64,000 nt of DNA from Bacteroidia bacterium Ga0077558 (lineage in GTDB: Bacteria; Bacteroidota; Bacteroidia; Chitinophagales; Chitinophagaceae): NCBI GenBank assembly GCA_001464625.1, contig LNFJ01000014.1:1-64000 (forward strand), written 5' to 3'. Position 1 is the first letter of the stretch, and every line of letters starts with the position of its first letter. Position numbers and translations under genes: made by a program. A model generated the notes under the pieces. That model was not told the DNA's origin, made no database searches, and worked only from the letters and a program-made list of their open reading frames with translations. Below are positions 19,741 to 29,403 of the stretch, piece by piece.

Positions 19741-20379
19741 ATGGAAAAAAACATATTGCTTCTAACAGCTCTTTCGTTTTTTACTATTTCTTCATTTTCA
19801 CAAAAGAAGGAAGAAATAAATTTTTCAGACCCATTTCAAATTGACAGCTCAGAATATTTCATTATCCCAAGAATGATTGATAACGAGAATAACCATCTTT
19901 ATGGAAAAGGGAAAGGTTATCTGCCATGGGGAAATTATAGTGAAATTATTTTTTATAATGCACAAACAAATACTGCAAAACCTCTATTTGGAAAAACCTT
20001 AGTTATTATTTCAACCTTCAGAGAAAGAAGTAATTATTATTATGAAAAACCAAAGGAAACACCTGCAAATTTTCTTGGTAATCACATTTTATATCTGGCA
20101 AGAACAGAAAATTTCAATAATGACGGCGCCCTTGATTCGGAAGATCCTCTATATATATTTATTTCCACCAAAACTGGAGAGGGCCTAAGGCAAATCACCC
20201 CTAATGGACTAAATGTTTTATCATGGACAATATCACAGGATAAAAAATTCATCCTAGTAAAGCTCCAAAATGATAAAAATGGTAACAAAAAATTTGGCCA
20301 GGGTGATGATCAAGTCTACTATCGCATTGACCTTCATGATGACATTCAACAGATAAAAACATATCAAATACTGAACTAG
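19741..20379 (+). CDS. Hypothetical secreted protein
   Basis: 212-aa ORF with signal peptide 'MEKNILLLTALSFFTISSFSQ'. Confidence 0.65.
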   Translation: MEKNILLLTALSFFTISSFSQKKEEINFSDPFQIDSSEYFIIPRMIDNENNHLYGKGKGYLPWGNYSEIIFYNAQTNTAKPLFGKTLVIISTFRERSNYYYEKPKETPANFLGNHILYLARTENFNNDGALDSEDPLYIFISTKTGEGLRQITPNGLNVLSWTISQDKKFILVKLQNDKNGNKKFGQGDDQVYYRIDLHDDIQQIKTYQILN

Positions 20380-20388
20380 TATCAAATA

Positions 20389-20421
20389 ACAAAGCGGCCC
20401 TCAAAATAGAGAGCCGCTTTT
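20389..20421. terminator. Intrinsic terminator between convergent genes
   Basis: AAAGCGGCCCTC-AAAATA-GAGAGCCGCTTTTGTTT. Confidence 0.75.
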
Positions 20422-20470
20422 GTTTAACCAAAACCAACAACTATGGAAATATGGTTACCATAGGAATATC

Positions 20471-23400
20471 TTATACTTCTGCTTTTAGCTGCTTGCTTAC
20501 TGCAGGAGGTGCACCCAGCCAGATTTTCTTTCCTTGTATTCTTCTTACCAGGAACATAATACCTACAAAGATGAAGAAGAAGGGGCCAGCAAATCCTAAC
20601 AGCGCAATATATTTTGTGCCATAAAATTTTTGCATCGGACGTTTTAAGCGTTCTGCCATCAGGTACATACTTGGCACCATTACTAATGTTAAGAAGAAAG
20701 AGAAGATCAATCCAAAGATGATCGTCCAGCTTAACGGCCCCCAGAACACTACACTATCACCACCAAAGAAAATATTTGGACGTAGGTGTGTAAACAGTCC
20801 GGCAAAGTCAATATTGAAACCAACTGCTAATGGCAATAAACCTAAGATGGTTGCCACTGCTGTTAACAATACGGGTATTATCCTGATCTTACCAGCCTGT
20901 ATCGCTGCTTCTCTTGTCCGCATTCCTCTTCCCCGCAACTCATCGGTAAATTCAATGATCAGGATACCATTTTTAATTACAATACCTGCTAAACCAACTA
21001 TACCTACCAGTAACATGATCGTAGCAATCGTCATCCCTGTTACAGCGTATCCGATCAAGACCCCAATTACAGAGAAAAATATTTCTGTAATTACTATGAA
21101 CGGTTTACTCATGGAGTTAAACTGCAATACAAGAATTAAAAAGATAAGACCGATTGCAATTGCAAATGCTAAACCCAAAAACGATTGTGTTTCTTTTTCC
21201 TGCTCACTTTGTCCGCTTAATTTCAAGGTAACATCAGGCGGTATTTTTACATTCTCTTTAAAGTCGGCTAGTTTAATTTCCAATTCCGAATTAATAGGTC
21301 CTACCATGGTAGGATCAAGCACATTACTTTGCAACTGGATGGTTCGTTTTACATTTTTTCTTTTTACTCCTCCGGTCGTATTGGTATAATCAATTTTAGC
21401 TACGGAACTTAGTGGAATTGATTTTACCTGTTGCGTATTCATATCCATAAAAGTGATACGCATATTCATCAGGTCGGTAACATTATTCCGCATCAGGTCA
21501 GTGTAACGCAGGTTTATTTCATACTCATCTTCTCCATCTTTTAACTTGCTTACTTCTTTACCAAAAACGGCGGTGCGAATTTCCATTCCAATTTGGCCTG
21601 TACTTACTCCTTCCATCATGGCTCTTTCACGGTCTACACTCACTGTAATTTCCGGGTTATTCAAATCAACATCCGGTTGCAGGTTTTCAATTCCTGCAAC
21701 ACGATTAGTATCAAGATAGTTGAATAACTGTGTTGCTACACTGGCAATACTTTCAAAATTATCCCCAGACACTTCAATATTTACCGGTGGATCAGTGGGC
21801 GGGCCGCCATCTTCCTGAGCTACTTCCACATTGGCACCGGGTATTCCTTGTACCACTTCTCTGATAGCATCTTTATACGGCATAGTACTTTTGCCATGCC
21901 GTTTTTCAAACTCAACAAACGAAACCTGTATTCTTCCAAGATGAGATTGCACACTCCGGTTATTATCTCTTGGATTATTGGCACTTACTGCCACATTGGT
22001 AATAATACTTTCGGTAATGCTTCCTTCTTTACCAGGCGGGTCTTTTTCTAATACTTTTAATACACGGTTTTCCAACACACGGGTAACACTATCCGTAAAC
22101 TTCGCATCAGTTCCCACCGGCATTTTTAAATACACATATACAAAGTTGGGATCGCCACTGGGAAAGAAAGTTGATTTATTACCACGTAAAAACAAACCTA
22201 CTCCTGCAACAACAAATAATGCAAATAAGGAAACGAAAGCCCAGATAGGTCGTTTGCCTTGCAAGACCCAACCCAATAATTTTTCATAGCGGTTCATCAA
22301 CCCGGGCAATGCTTTTTTCTGGAACGTATGAATCCAATTATTTAATACATACGCATTGAATACCATCAATATCGCCATCAACAATGAGAAGTTGGCAACA
22401 CCATGCATACCACCGAGGTGCATCAATACACCAGCCACTATAAATACAATAAACCATTTACTTTTAAACACCGCTTTTTTCGGCTTCTCATACTCTTTCC
22501 CTTCAGGTTTCATAAAACTTACCGCAAAAACCGGGTTGAAAATAAACGCTACAATTAAAGACGCCGCCAATGTAAGAATCAACATGGTAGGCAGATAAAT
22601 CATAAACTTACCAATCAGTCCCTTCCAGAATAATAACGGAAAGAAAGGAGCCAATGTAGTTGCTGTACCGGCTAATACCGGAATAAAAACTTCACCAGCT
22701 GCTTCCTTGGCACTTCGTATAATTGGCACTTTTCCATTATTATAAATCCTATGCGTATTCTCTATCACCACAATCGCATCATCTACTATAATACCCAATC
22801 CAAATAGCAAAGCAAATAATACAATAAAGTTGAGTGTTACCGGAGCTCCTACAATTGCATCGGCTACTGGCAAAAACAAGAAGGCTACAAATACACTTAA
22901 TGGAACACTCAATGCCACAAAGAAGGCATTGGTAACACCCATAAAAAACATCAGGATAAGCAACACCAGAATAAACCCGATAATAATTGTGTTGATCAAT
23001 TCATTAAAGGATGTTTTTGTTTGCTTACTCTGGTCACCAGTAAAAACTACTTTTAGATCTTTCGGCAGCTCTTCATTCTTCTGCATCTCCGCCACTACTT
23101 CTTTAATATTATCTGCAGCATTAATCAAATTTTCGCCAGACCTTTTTACAATGTTCAGCGTTACTACATTCTTTCCGTCCAAACGGGCATAGTTGTCTTT
23201 ATCTTTTACGGTGTCAATTAGTTGTGCTATATCTCTTAAATAAACAGTTGCACCCTGAGCACCGCTACGAACAACTATATTCTGTAAATCCATCGCACTG
23301 GTAAACTGGCCTTTTACTTTCAGTGTTCTTTTCATATTACCCACTTCAATCAATCCACCGGTAATATCATTGTTCTCCCTGGCAATCGCATTCTCTATAT

Positions 23401-24046
23401 CCATAAAGCTCACCCTTGCTGCAGTCATTTTATAAGGATCAACATTTACTTGTATTTCTCTTTCGGGTGCACCCACAATTTCAGCACGGGTAATTTCACC
23501 AAGCTCTTCAAACTTATCCTGCATTTTGTCAGCGTACTGTTTCAGTTTCATTCCATCATAATCACCACTGATGTTTACAAACATGATAGGCATTTCACTA
23601 AATGCAAATTCCTGTACATCCGGATCTTTGGTTAAATCGTTGGGCAAATCTGCTCTTGCTTTATCAATTGCATCCTTTACTTTTTGCTTGGCCAGATCCG
23701 TTTTTACATCCGTATCAAATTCCACCACAATCAAACTATAATCAGCCTGCGATGTACTTTGTATTTTAATAACTTTTGCCCCACTGATACCTTTTAATTG
23801 TTTTTCAATTGGCCTGGTAACAAGATTCTCAATATCTTTTGGCGAGTTACCTGCATACACAGTGGCTACAGAAATAGTAGGAACCACAATATCCGGAAAC
23901 TGCTCCTTCGGCATACTGTTGAACTTTAAAAGTCCATACAGCGAAATAAGAATTGCAATAATATAGATTGCGGTTCTATTGTCAACAGCCCAACTGGTTG
24001 GTCCAAACTGTTTGAATTTTTTAGTAACCCCTTCTAGAATTTTCAT
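20471..24046 (-). CDS. Efflux RND transporter permease subunit (AcrB/HAE1-like)
   Basis: 'MPKEQFPDIVVPTISVATVYAGNSPKDIENLVTRPIEKQLKGISG', 'FGLGIIVDDAIVVIENTHR', 'VGIVGLAGIVIKNGILIIEF'; multiple TM helices. Confidence 0.95.
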   Translation of the reverse strand: MKILEGVTKKFKQFGPTSWAVDNRTAIYIIAILISLYGLLKFNSMPKEQFPDIVVPTISVATVYAGNSPKDIENLVTRPIEKQLKGISGAKVIKIQSTSQADYSLIVVEFDTDVKTDLAKQKVKDAIDKARADLPNDLTKDPDVQEFAFSEMPIMFVNISGDYDGMKLKQYADKMQDKFEELGEITRAEIVGAPEREIQVNVDPYKMTAARVSFMDIENAIARENNDITGGLIEVGNMKRTLKVKGQFTSAMDLQNIVVRSGAQGATVYLRDIAQLIDTVKDKDNYARLDGKNVVTLNIVKRSGENLINAADNIKEVVAEMQKNEELPKDLKVVFTGDQSKQTKTSFNELINTIIIGFILVLLILMFFMGVTNAFFVALSVPLSVFVAFLFLPVADAIVGAPVTLNFIVLFALLFGLGIIVDDAIVVIENTHRIYNNGKVPIIRSAKEAAGEVFIPVLAGTATTLAPFFPLLFWKGLIGKFMIYLPTMLILTLAASLIVAFIFNPVFAVSFMKPEGKEYEKPKKAVFKSKWFIVFIVAGVLMHLGGMHGVANFSLLMAILMVFNAYVLNNWIHTFQKKALPGLMNRYEKLLGWVLQGKRPIWAFVSLFALFVVAGVGLFLRGNKSTFFPSGDPNFVYVYLKMPVGTDAKFTDSVTRVLENRVLKVLEKDPPGKEGSITESIITNVAVSANNPRDNNRSVQSHLGRIQVSFVEFEKRHGKSTMPYKDAIREVVQGIPGANVEVAQEDGGPPTDPPVNIEVSGDNFESIASVATQLFNYLDTNRVAGIENLQPDVDLNNPEITVSVDRERAMMEGVSTGQIGMEIRTAVFGKEVSKLKDGEDEYEINLRYTDLMRNNVTDLMNMRITFMDMNTQQVKSIPLSSVAKIDYTNTTGGVKRKNVKRTIQLQSNVLDPTMVGPINSELEIKLADFKENVKIPPDVTLKLSGQSEQEKETQSFLGLAFAIAIGLIFLILVLQFNSMSKPFIVITEIFFSVIGVLIGYAVTGMTIATIMLLVGIVGLAGIVIKNGILIIEFTDELRGRGMRTREAAIQAGKIRIIPVLLTAVATILGLLPLAVGFNIDFAGLFTHLRPNIFFGGDSVVFWGPLSWTIIFGLIFSFFLTLVMVPSMYLMAERLKRPMQKFYGTKYIALLGFAGPFFFIFVGIMFLVRRIQGKKIWLGAPPAVSKQLKAEV

Positions 24047-24104
24047 CTGAAAATATTTTAATCATCAATTGGTTGCGAGGTGAAGCGAGGCCATTTCCCC
24101 GTTT

Positions 24105-25376
24105 TTAATTCGTTGTCACCGATTGTCCATCATACACCGTTTGGTAACCCTCCGTAATGATCAACTCTCCGCCTGTTAATCCGCTTTTAATTTCAATTAG
24201 TCCATTGTACGCTTCACCTACAGTTACCTGTTTTTTTCTGGCTATCATTTTATCGCCTGCTTTTTCCATTACATACACATACTTACCTTTCTCATCGGTT
24301 TGTACAACATTAACCGGAACAGATACAGCAGCTTTGGCTTCATAGTCCAGGATTCGCATTACAGCTGTTTGATTTGGTTTTAACAATGGGTCAGCAGATA
24401 ATTTTGCTTCCACCATAAATGACCGGGTTGTAGGATCAATAGAAGCCCCAACAACACTGATGGTTGATTGAAAAGGAGGCTTACCAGTTTCCGCAACTAC
24501 TACTTCCACTTTATCTCCTTTTTTCACTTTTGAAACATAATTATCCGGTACCGGCACTTCAGCCTTTAACCCTACAGAACTAACAATCATGATCTGTGGT
24601 TTTCTGTCTGGGCTCATGCCAGAGAAAAACTCTCCTACTCTTACATTAACCTGGTCTACTACACCACTTGTACCTGCGGTTACATTACTCATGTTAACTT
24701 GCTCTTGTGCAATACGAACTGATGCTTGTGCAGAACCCACCTGAGCCTGAGCTGCTCTTAACTGAGCTGCCAGTGCATCTACATCTGCTTTAGCGTTTAT
24801 AACCTGTATTTCGGCACCTATTCCCTGGCTCCATAAGTTTTGATATTTTGTATAAATAGTTTGTGCCTGGTCGAGCCTTGCTTTTATTTGTCCGGCTTGC
24901 TGTTGTGCACCGACTACTCCTTGTTGTGCAGCCACTACGCCCTGCCTGGCGATTGCATCATCCAGCTTCACTACAACTTGTCCTTTACTTACTTTTTGTC
25001 CGGTCTTTACATAAATAGCTTTTACCAAACCACCCTGTCCCGTTGGTGAAACATAAGCAACGCCATCCGTTCCAATTTTACCCTGCAATTCGATATAGTG
25101 TACAAAATCCTGGATACGCAGTGTATCTACCGACACCAGCTTTTTTACTTGCTGTGCAGCAGTTGGATCAGCTTTTACTATTTCATCTTCCAGCTTACGG
25201 ATATCCGCATCTAATGATGATTTTTCTTTTTTCAATTTTTCCAATTTCACTTTCAAATCGCCTACGCCACCTTTTTTGTCTTTTGCGTCAGCTCCGCAAG
25301 CCACCAGTGTAACGGCAATTACGACAGCGAAAGAGATTTTTAAAATGTTGCTCATATTATTTTGTTTAATAGTCAA
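24105..25376 (-). CDS. Efflux RND transporter periplasmic adaptor subunit (HlyD/AcrA-like)
   Basis: Lipoprotein N-terminus, 'GQGGLVKAIYVKTGQKVSKGQVVVKLDD', coiled coil, 'TAGTSGVVDQVNVRVGEFF'. Confidence 0.93.
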   Translation of the reverse strand: MTIKQNNMSNILKISFAVVIAVTLVACGADAKDKKGGVGDLKVKLEKLKKEKSSLDADIRKLEDEIVKADPTAAQQVKKLVSVDTLRIQDFVHYIELQGKIGTDGVAYVSPTGQGGLVKAIYVKTGQKVSKGQVVVKLDDAIARQGVVAAQQGVVGAQQQAGQIKARLDQAQTIYTKYQNLWSQGIGAEIQVINAKADVDALAAQLRAAQAQVGSAQASVRIAQEQVNMSNVTAGTSGVVDQVNVRVGEFFSGMSPDRKPQIMIVSSVGLKAEVPVPDNYVSKVKKGDKVEVVVAETGKPPFQSTISVVGASIDPTTRSFMVEAKLSADPLLKPNQTAVMRILDYEAKAAVSVPVNVVQTDEKGKYVYVMEKAGDKMIARKKQVTVGEAYNGLIEIKSGLTGGELIITEGYQTVYDGQSVTTN

Positions 25377-25394
25377 TGTTGGTTTTTGTTAGTA

Positions 25395-26837
25395 CTATAG
25401 TTTACCGGTTGCTTTCATAAAGTCAACCTTAGCAATAATCGCATCATACAATGCGGTGATATAATTTGTTTGTGCAGTTTTCATATCTGTTTGCGCAGTA
25501 TTGATCTCCATTTGTGAACCAGTACCTATTTCGTATTTCTTTTTTGTTTGTTGGTACACTTTCTCTGCCAGTTCCATATTTTTCTTTTGAAAATCCATGG
25601 TGGTAATTGCTGTGCGGTAATTGTTGCGGGCCGTTTCCACTTCATTATCGATAGTAAGCTTTAAAGCCTCCAGCTGGTTTTCATTCTTCTTTACTTCCAG
25701 TTGCGCCTGTGCAATTTTTGATTTGGTAACAAACCCATTGAAGATGGGAATGTTGATATTCAGGTTGATATTAGAAACAGAAAACCAATCTCCTCGTCCA
25801 AAGAAATTCCATTTATCCCGCTGGGCATTTTTAGCATACAAGGCATTCAGGCTTACAGTAGGTATCTGGCTTAATTTGTAGCGGCGAACATTGTATTCAT
25901 TCAATGTTTTACCAATTTGAGCATATTGATATTCCTTTCTGTCTTCGTAGGAATAAATGCTCTTTTCCAATATGCCTTCTTTTATTTGGTCTTCGGTTAA
26001 TTTGTCGGTCAGCACTAACTCATCCTTTACTGGCATTCCCATTAATACTTTTAATCCATAATACCCGTTGGAGATAACATTCAACACCTTGGTTTTTTCA
26101 GTTTGCAGGTTGGCCAGTTGCACGGTTACTTTATCTACATCTAATTGCTCTCTGAAACCGTTTTCATAAATAATCCTGGTGTCTTTCAATAATTTCTCCA
26201 GCAACGAAATATTTGCATCCAGCAACTCTATTTGTGTTTTACTAACTACTAATTGGTAATAGACTTTATAGATGTTGGCTTTTATCATCTCAGCCGTTAC
26301 TTCCATATTCTTTCTTCTAAATTCAACAGCGGTAGGCCTTGCCAGCAATCCCACAAATACCTGTCCGTCGAATAATATTTGAGAAAGGCTAATGCCGGCT
26401 GTGGCACTGAACTTTGTTCCAAACTGCGCCGCAATAAATCCAAAATCGTTAGGCATTGTTATGGGGTTGCCATTACCATCTTTTACTCCCTGGTCAATTA
26501 ACACCTGGTAAGTAGCCGGCGAAATAAAATTGGGCAACACCTGTGTAGCTACAGCCGGGTTGTAAGTAGTACCTAATTGTGCATTAATATGCGGATAGGC
26601 ATTAGCAGTAAACTCCCGGTTTTGCTCTTGCTGCAATTGTATATCTACCAACGCATTTTTTACATTCACATTGTTCTTGATTGCATAATCAACCGCTTGC
26701 TGAATGGTAAATTCATGCCGGGTAATTTTTGCAGTATCGCTTTGTGCAAATGCAATGGAGGGCAACATACATACTACCAACAACCATCTGTTATTTCTTA
26801 CTCTCTTCATACGAAAGGTTTTTATTTCTTTGTTCAT
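25395..26837 (-). CDS. TolC family outer membrane efflux protein
   Basis: 'TIQQAVDYAIKNNVNVKNALVDIQLQQEQNREFTANAYPHINAQ', C-terminal coiled-coil repeat; likely internal start MKRVRNNR. Confidence 0.92.
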   Translation of the reverse strand: MNKEIKTFRMKRVRNNRWLLVVCMLPSIAFAQSDTAKITRHEFTIQQAVDYAIKNNVNVKNALVDIQLQQEQNREFTANAYPHINAQLGTTYNPAVATQVLPNFISPATYQVLIDQGVKDGNGNPITMPNDFGFIAAQFGTKFSATAGISLSQILFDGQVFVGLLARPTAVEFRRKNMEVTAEMIKANIYKVYYQLVVSKTQIELLDANISLLEKLLKDTRIIYENGFREQLDVDKVTVQLANLQTEKTKVLNVISNGYYGLKVLMGMPVKDELVLTDKLTEDQIKEGILEKSIYSYEDRKEYQYAQIGKTLNEYNVRRYKLSQIPTVSLNALYAKNAQRDKWNFFGRGDWFSVSNINLNINIPIFNGFVTKSKIAQAQLEVKKNENQLEALKLTIDNEVETARNNYRTAITTMDFQKKNMELAEKVYQQTKKKYEIGTGSQMEINTAQTDMKTAQTNYITALYDAIIAKVDFMKATGKL

Positions 26838-27447
26838 TATATTTCTGAATCAGTCTGTGTCCTTTAATGGTAGCAAGACCATACGTAAAATTTTCAATCA
26901 ATATAGCCGAAGTTTTTGCCAGGTTATATTTACCCGGAGGAAAAACAGCTACGTTAAAAGGAATCATAATGGATTCTATCCTGTATTTTGAAAGGATATC
27001 GATGTGTAAGTCTGGCCGGTATAATTCCTCTTTCATACCCCATTCAATATTATTCCGGATCACTTGTAGCAGGAATTTATCCTTGTAATCTTTAAATCGC
27101 TGGTATGCTTTAAAGTGAAATTTTTCTAAATCGTATAGCAACATGGGGTTCATATTATTGAACTCCTGTGCTATATGTTCCATTGTCAGAAAAATTTCAT
27201 GGATAGCATCAGTTGCCTCTTTGCGGCAATTCAAACAATCGCCTTCGGATATATTGATATGTCCATTTACAACTCCTTCTACCAAATCATCTTTATCAGC
27301 AAAGTATTGATACAAGGTCTTTTTGGACATCCCCAAACCATTCGCAATGTCATCCATCGAAACTGAGCGAATGCCATACTGCATAAACAGCTCTTCCGCC
27401 TTTAATAATATTCTGTCTTTTATCTCCATAGTTTCAAAATCGGACAC
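26791..27447 (-). CDS. TetR/AcrR family transcriptional regulator
   Basis: 'KDRILLKAEELFMQYGIRSVSMDDIANGLGMSKKTLYQYFADKDDLVEGVV' HTH; first gene of the RND operon. Confidence 0.95.
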   Translation of the reverse strand: MSDFETMEIKDRILLKAEELFMQYGIRSVSMDDIANGLGMSKKTLYQYFADKDDLVEGVVNGHINISEGDCLNCRKEATDAIHEIFLTMEHIAQEFNNMNPMLLYDLEKFHFKAYQRFKDYKDKFLLQVIRNNIEWGMKEELYRPDLHIDILSKYRIESIMIPFNVAVFPPGKYNLAKTSAILIENFTYGLATIKGHRLIQKYNEQRNKNLSYEESKK

Positions 27448-27649
27448 AAAACTATGGAAACTTTTTACGTTGCCAAAGTTTCCAACCCTTATTTTCGACC
27501 GCTCACCGATTTTTTATCGACTTTTTGGTCCAATACCTTCAGTTAGGCCGATTTACGTACAAACGTTAATTTGATTTTACTTCCGCCAACCAAAGTACCT
27601 TTAGCAGAGCACCTGTTTTTTATACTACCTTAGCTTCGTAAATCAGCTT

Positions 27650-28279
27650 ATGAGCAAGACATTGAAGGCAAAAACGAGTACCGTTAAGCAGATTCTCCGC
27701 TTTTTTATACAAGGCCTTATCATATTAGCACCCATAGGCATCACAGGTTATATTTTATACTGGTTGTTTGATAAAGTAGATAGCATTTTACGGCCTTATG
27801 TTAATATTCCGGGACTTGGCTTTGTTATCATCATATTGTTTGTAATACTGGTAGGATGGGTAAGCTCTACTTTCCTGATGGGTAGTTTTCTTAGTTTTTT
27901 TGATCAATGGATGGAAAGAACACCGGGTATTAAATTTATCTACACTTCTACTAAAGATTTTTTTGAAGCATTTGCCGGTGATAAACGAAAATTCAACAAA
28001 GCTGTTTTAGCCAATGTATTTTCTGAAGACGTTTGGATCATTGGTTTTCTTACAGATGAAGAAATGCAAAAATTTGAAATGGGTACTGATAAAGTAGCCG
28101 TGTATGTACCGCAGGCTTACAATTTTGCCGGGCAGCTTTACATTTTACCAAATGATAAAGTACGAAAGATAGAACACATCACTTCCGGCGAGGCTATGAA
28201 ATATGCTGTAACTGGCGGTGTGGTAGATTTGGATGCGGAAAGAAATGGAGATCCTAAGATTGAATCAAAAAAATCTTAG
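27650..28279 (+). CDS. DUF502 domain-containing membrane protein
   Basis: 'FFIQGLIILAPIGITGYILYWLFDKVDSIL...GIKFIYTSTKDFFEAFAGDKRKFNKAVLANVF'. Confidence 0.88.
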   Translation: MSKTLKAKTSTVKQILRFFIQGLIILAPIGITGYILYWLFDKVDSILRPYVNIPGLGFVIIILFVILVGWVSSTFLMGSFLSFFDQWMERTPGIKFIYTSTKDFFEAFAGDKRKFNKAVLANVFSEDVWIIGFLTDEEMQKFEMGTDKVAVYVPQAYNFAGQLYILPNDKVRKIEHITSGEAMKYAVTGGVVDLDAERNGDPKIESKKS

Positions 28280-28289
28280 CAGTTAAACG

Positions 28290-29267
28290 TTGTTCAACAT
28301 GTTTAAGAAAATTCTTCTTCTTATTACCCTTTCATTTATTGCACAACAGTCGTTCTGCTGGGGTTTTTTTGGGCATAAGAAAATCAACTACTATGCAGTT
28401 TTCTTATTACCACCTGAGATGATAGCATTGTATAAACCACAGATTGATTTTTTATCCGAGCATGCTGTTGATCCCGACAAAAGAAGATATGCAATACCCG
28501 AGGAAGGCCCCCGTCATTATATAGATATTGATCACTACGGTGTTTACCCATATGATTCTTTGCCTAGAAAATGGAATGATGCGGTTGCTAAATATTCAGA
28601 AGATACGCTTAACACTTATGGTATTGTTCCCTGGTGGTTGCAAACTATGCTATATCGGCTTACCGATGCATTCAAAGAAAAAAATCAGGCTAAAATTTTA
28701 AAATACTCTGCCGAGATAGGTCATTATATTGCTGATGCACATGTTCCCCTTCATGCTACAAAAAATCATAATGGTCAGTTCACCGATCAAAAAGGCATAC
28801 ATGGTTTTTGGGAGAGCCGGGTGCCCGAATTATTAGCAGATAAAGAATGGGATTTCTTTATTGGCAAAGCTGAGTATATTAAAAACCCCACTGATTTTAT
28901 CTGGCAACGTGTAATGGAAAGTGCTGCGGCAGCCGATACGGTTTTAAAGTTTGAGAAAGAATTATCCAACAATTTTCCCGGCGATCAAAAATTTGCATAT
29001 GAAGAAAGAAATGGCATTACGATTCGCCAATACTCATCAGCCTTCTCCAAAGCGTATGATAAAAAATTATTAGGAATGATTGAACGAAGAATGCGCCAAT
29101 CCATTTTTGCAGTGGCTTCCTTCTGGTATACTGCCTGGATAAATGCGGGGCAACCTGATTTAACCAAACTCTCCAATAAAGAATTTTCTGCAGAAGAGTT
29201 AAAGGAATTTGAAACACTCAATAGCTCCTGGAAAAATGCTGCGATAAAAGGGAGAGAACATGAATAA
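28290..29267 (+). CDS. S1/P1 nuclease / zinc-dependent phospholipase C-like protein
   Basis: 'CWGFFGHKKINYYAVFLLP...RHYIDIDHYG...EIGHYIADAHVPLHATKNHNGQFTDQKGIHGFWES' zinc-ligand pattern. Confidence 0.8.
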   Translation: MFNMFKKILLLITLSFIAQQSFCWGFFGHKKINYYAVFLLPPEMIALYKPQIDFLSEHAVDPDKRRYAIPEEGPRHYIDIDHYGVYPYDSLPRKWNDAVAKYSEDTLNTYGIVPWWLQTMLYRLTDAFKEKNQAKILKYSAEIGHYIADAHVPLHATKNHNGQFTDQKGIHGFWESRVPELLADKEWDFFIGKAEYIKNPTDFIWQRVMESAAAADTVLKFEKELSNNFPGDQKFAYEERNGITIRQYSSAFSKAYDKKLLGMIERRMRQSIFAVASFWYTAWINAGQPDLTKLSNKEFSAEELKEFETLNSSWKNAAIKGREHE

Positions 29268-29403
29268 AATTATACCCAATATTCATGGTAAAAGTACTTC
29301 AACTGCCATCAATCGTTTGCCTATATTGTTTTATGGATACCTTTTTCTAGAACATATTATATATTTTTGATTTCCCCAAACAACTACTCAAGAACTACTA
29401 TTT

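Noticed and set aside
20718-21389. 223-aa plus-strand ORF
   Set aside because: Antisense to the RND permease, which has clear family motifs; shadow ORF.
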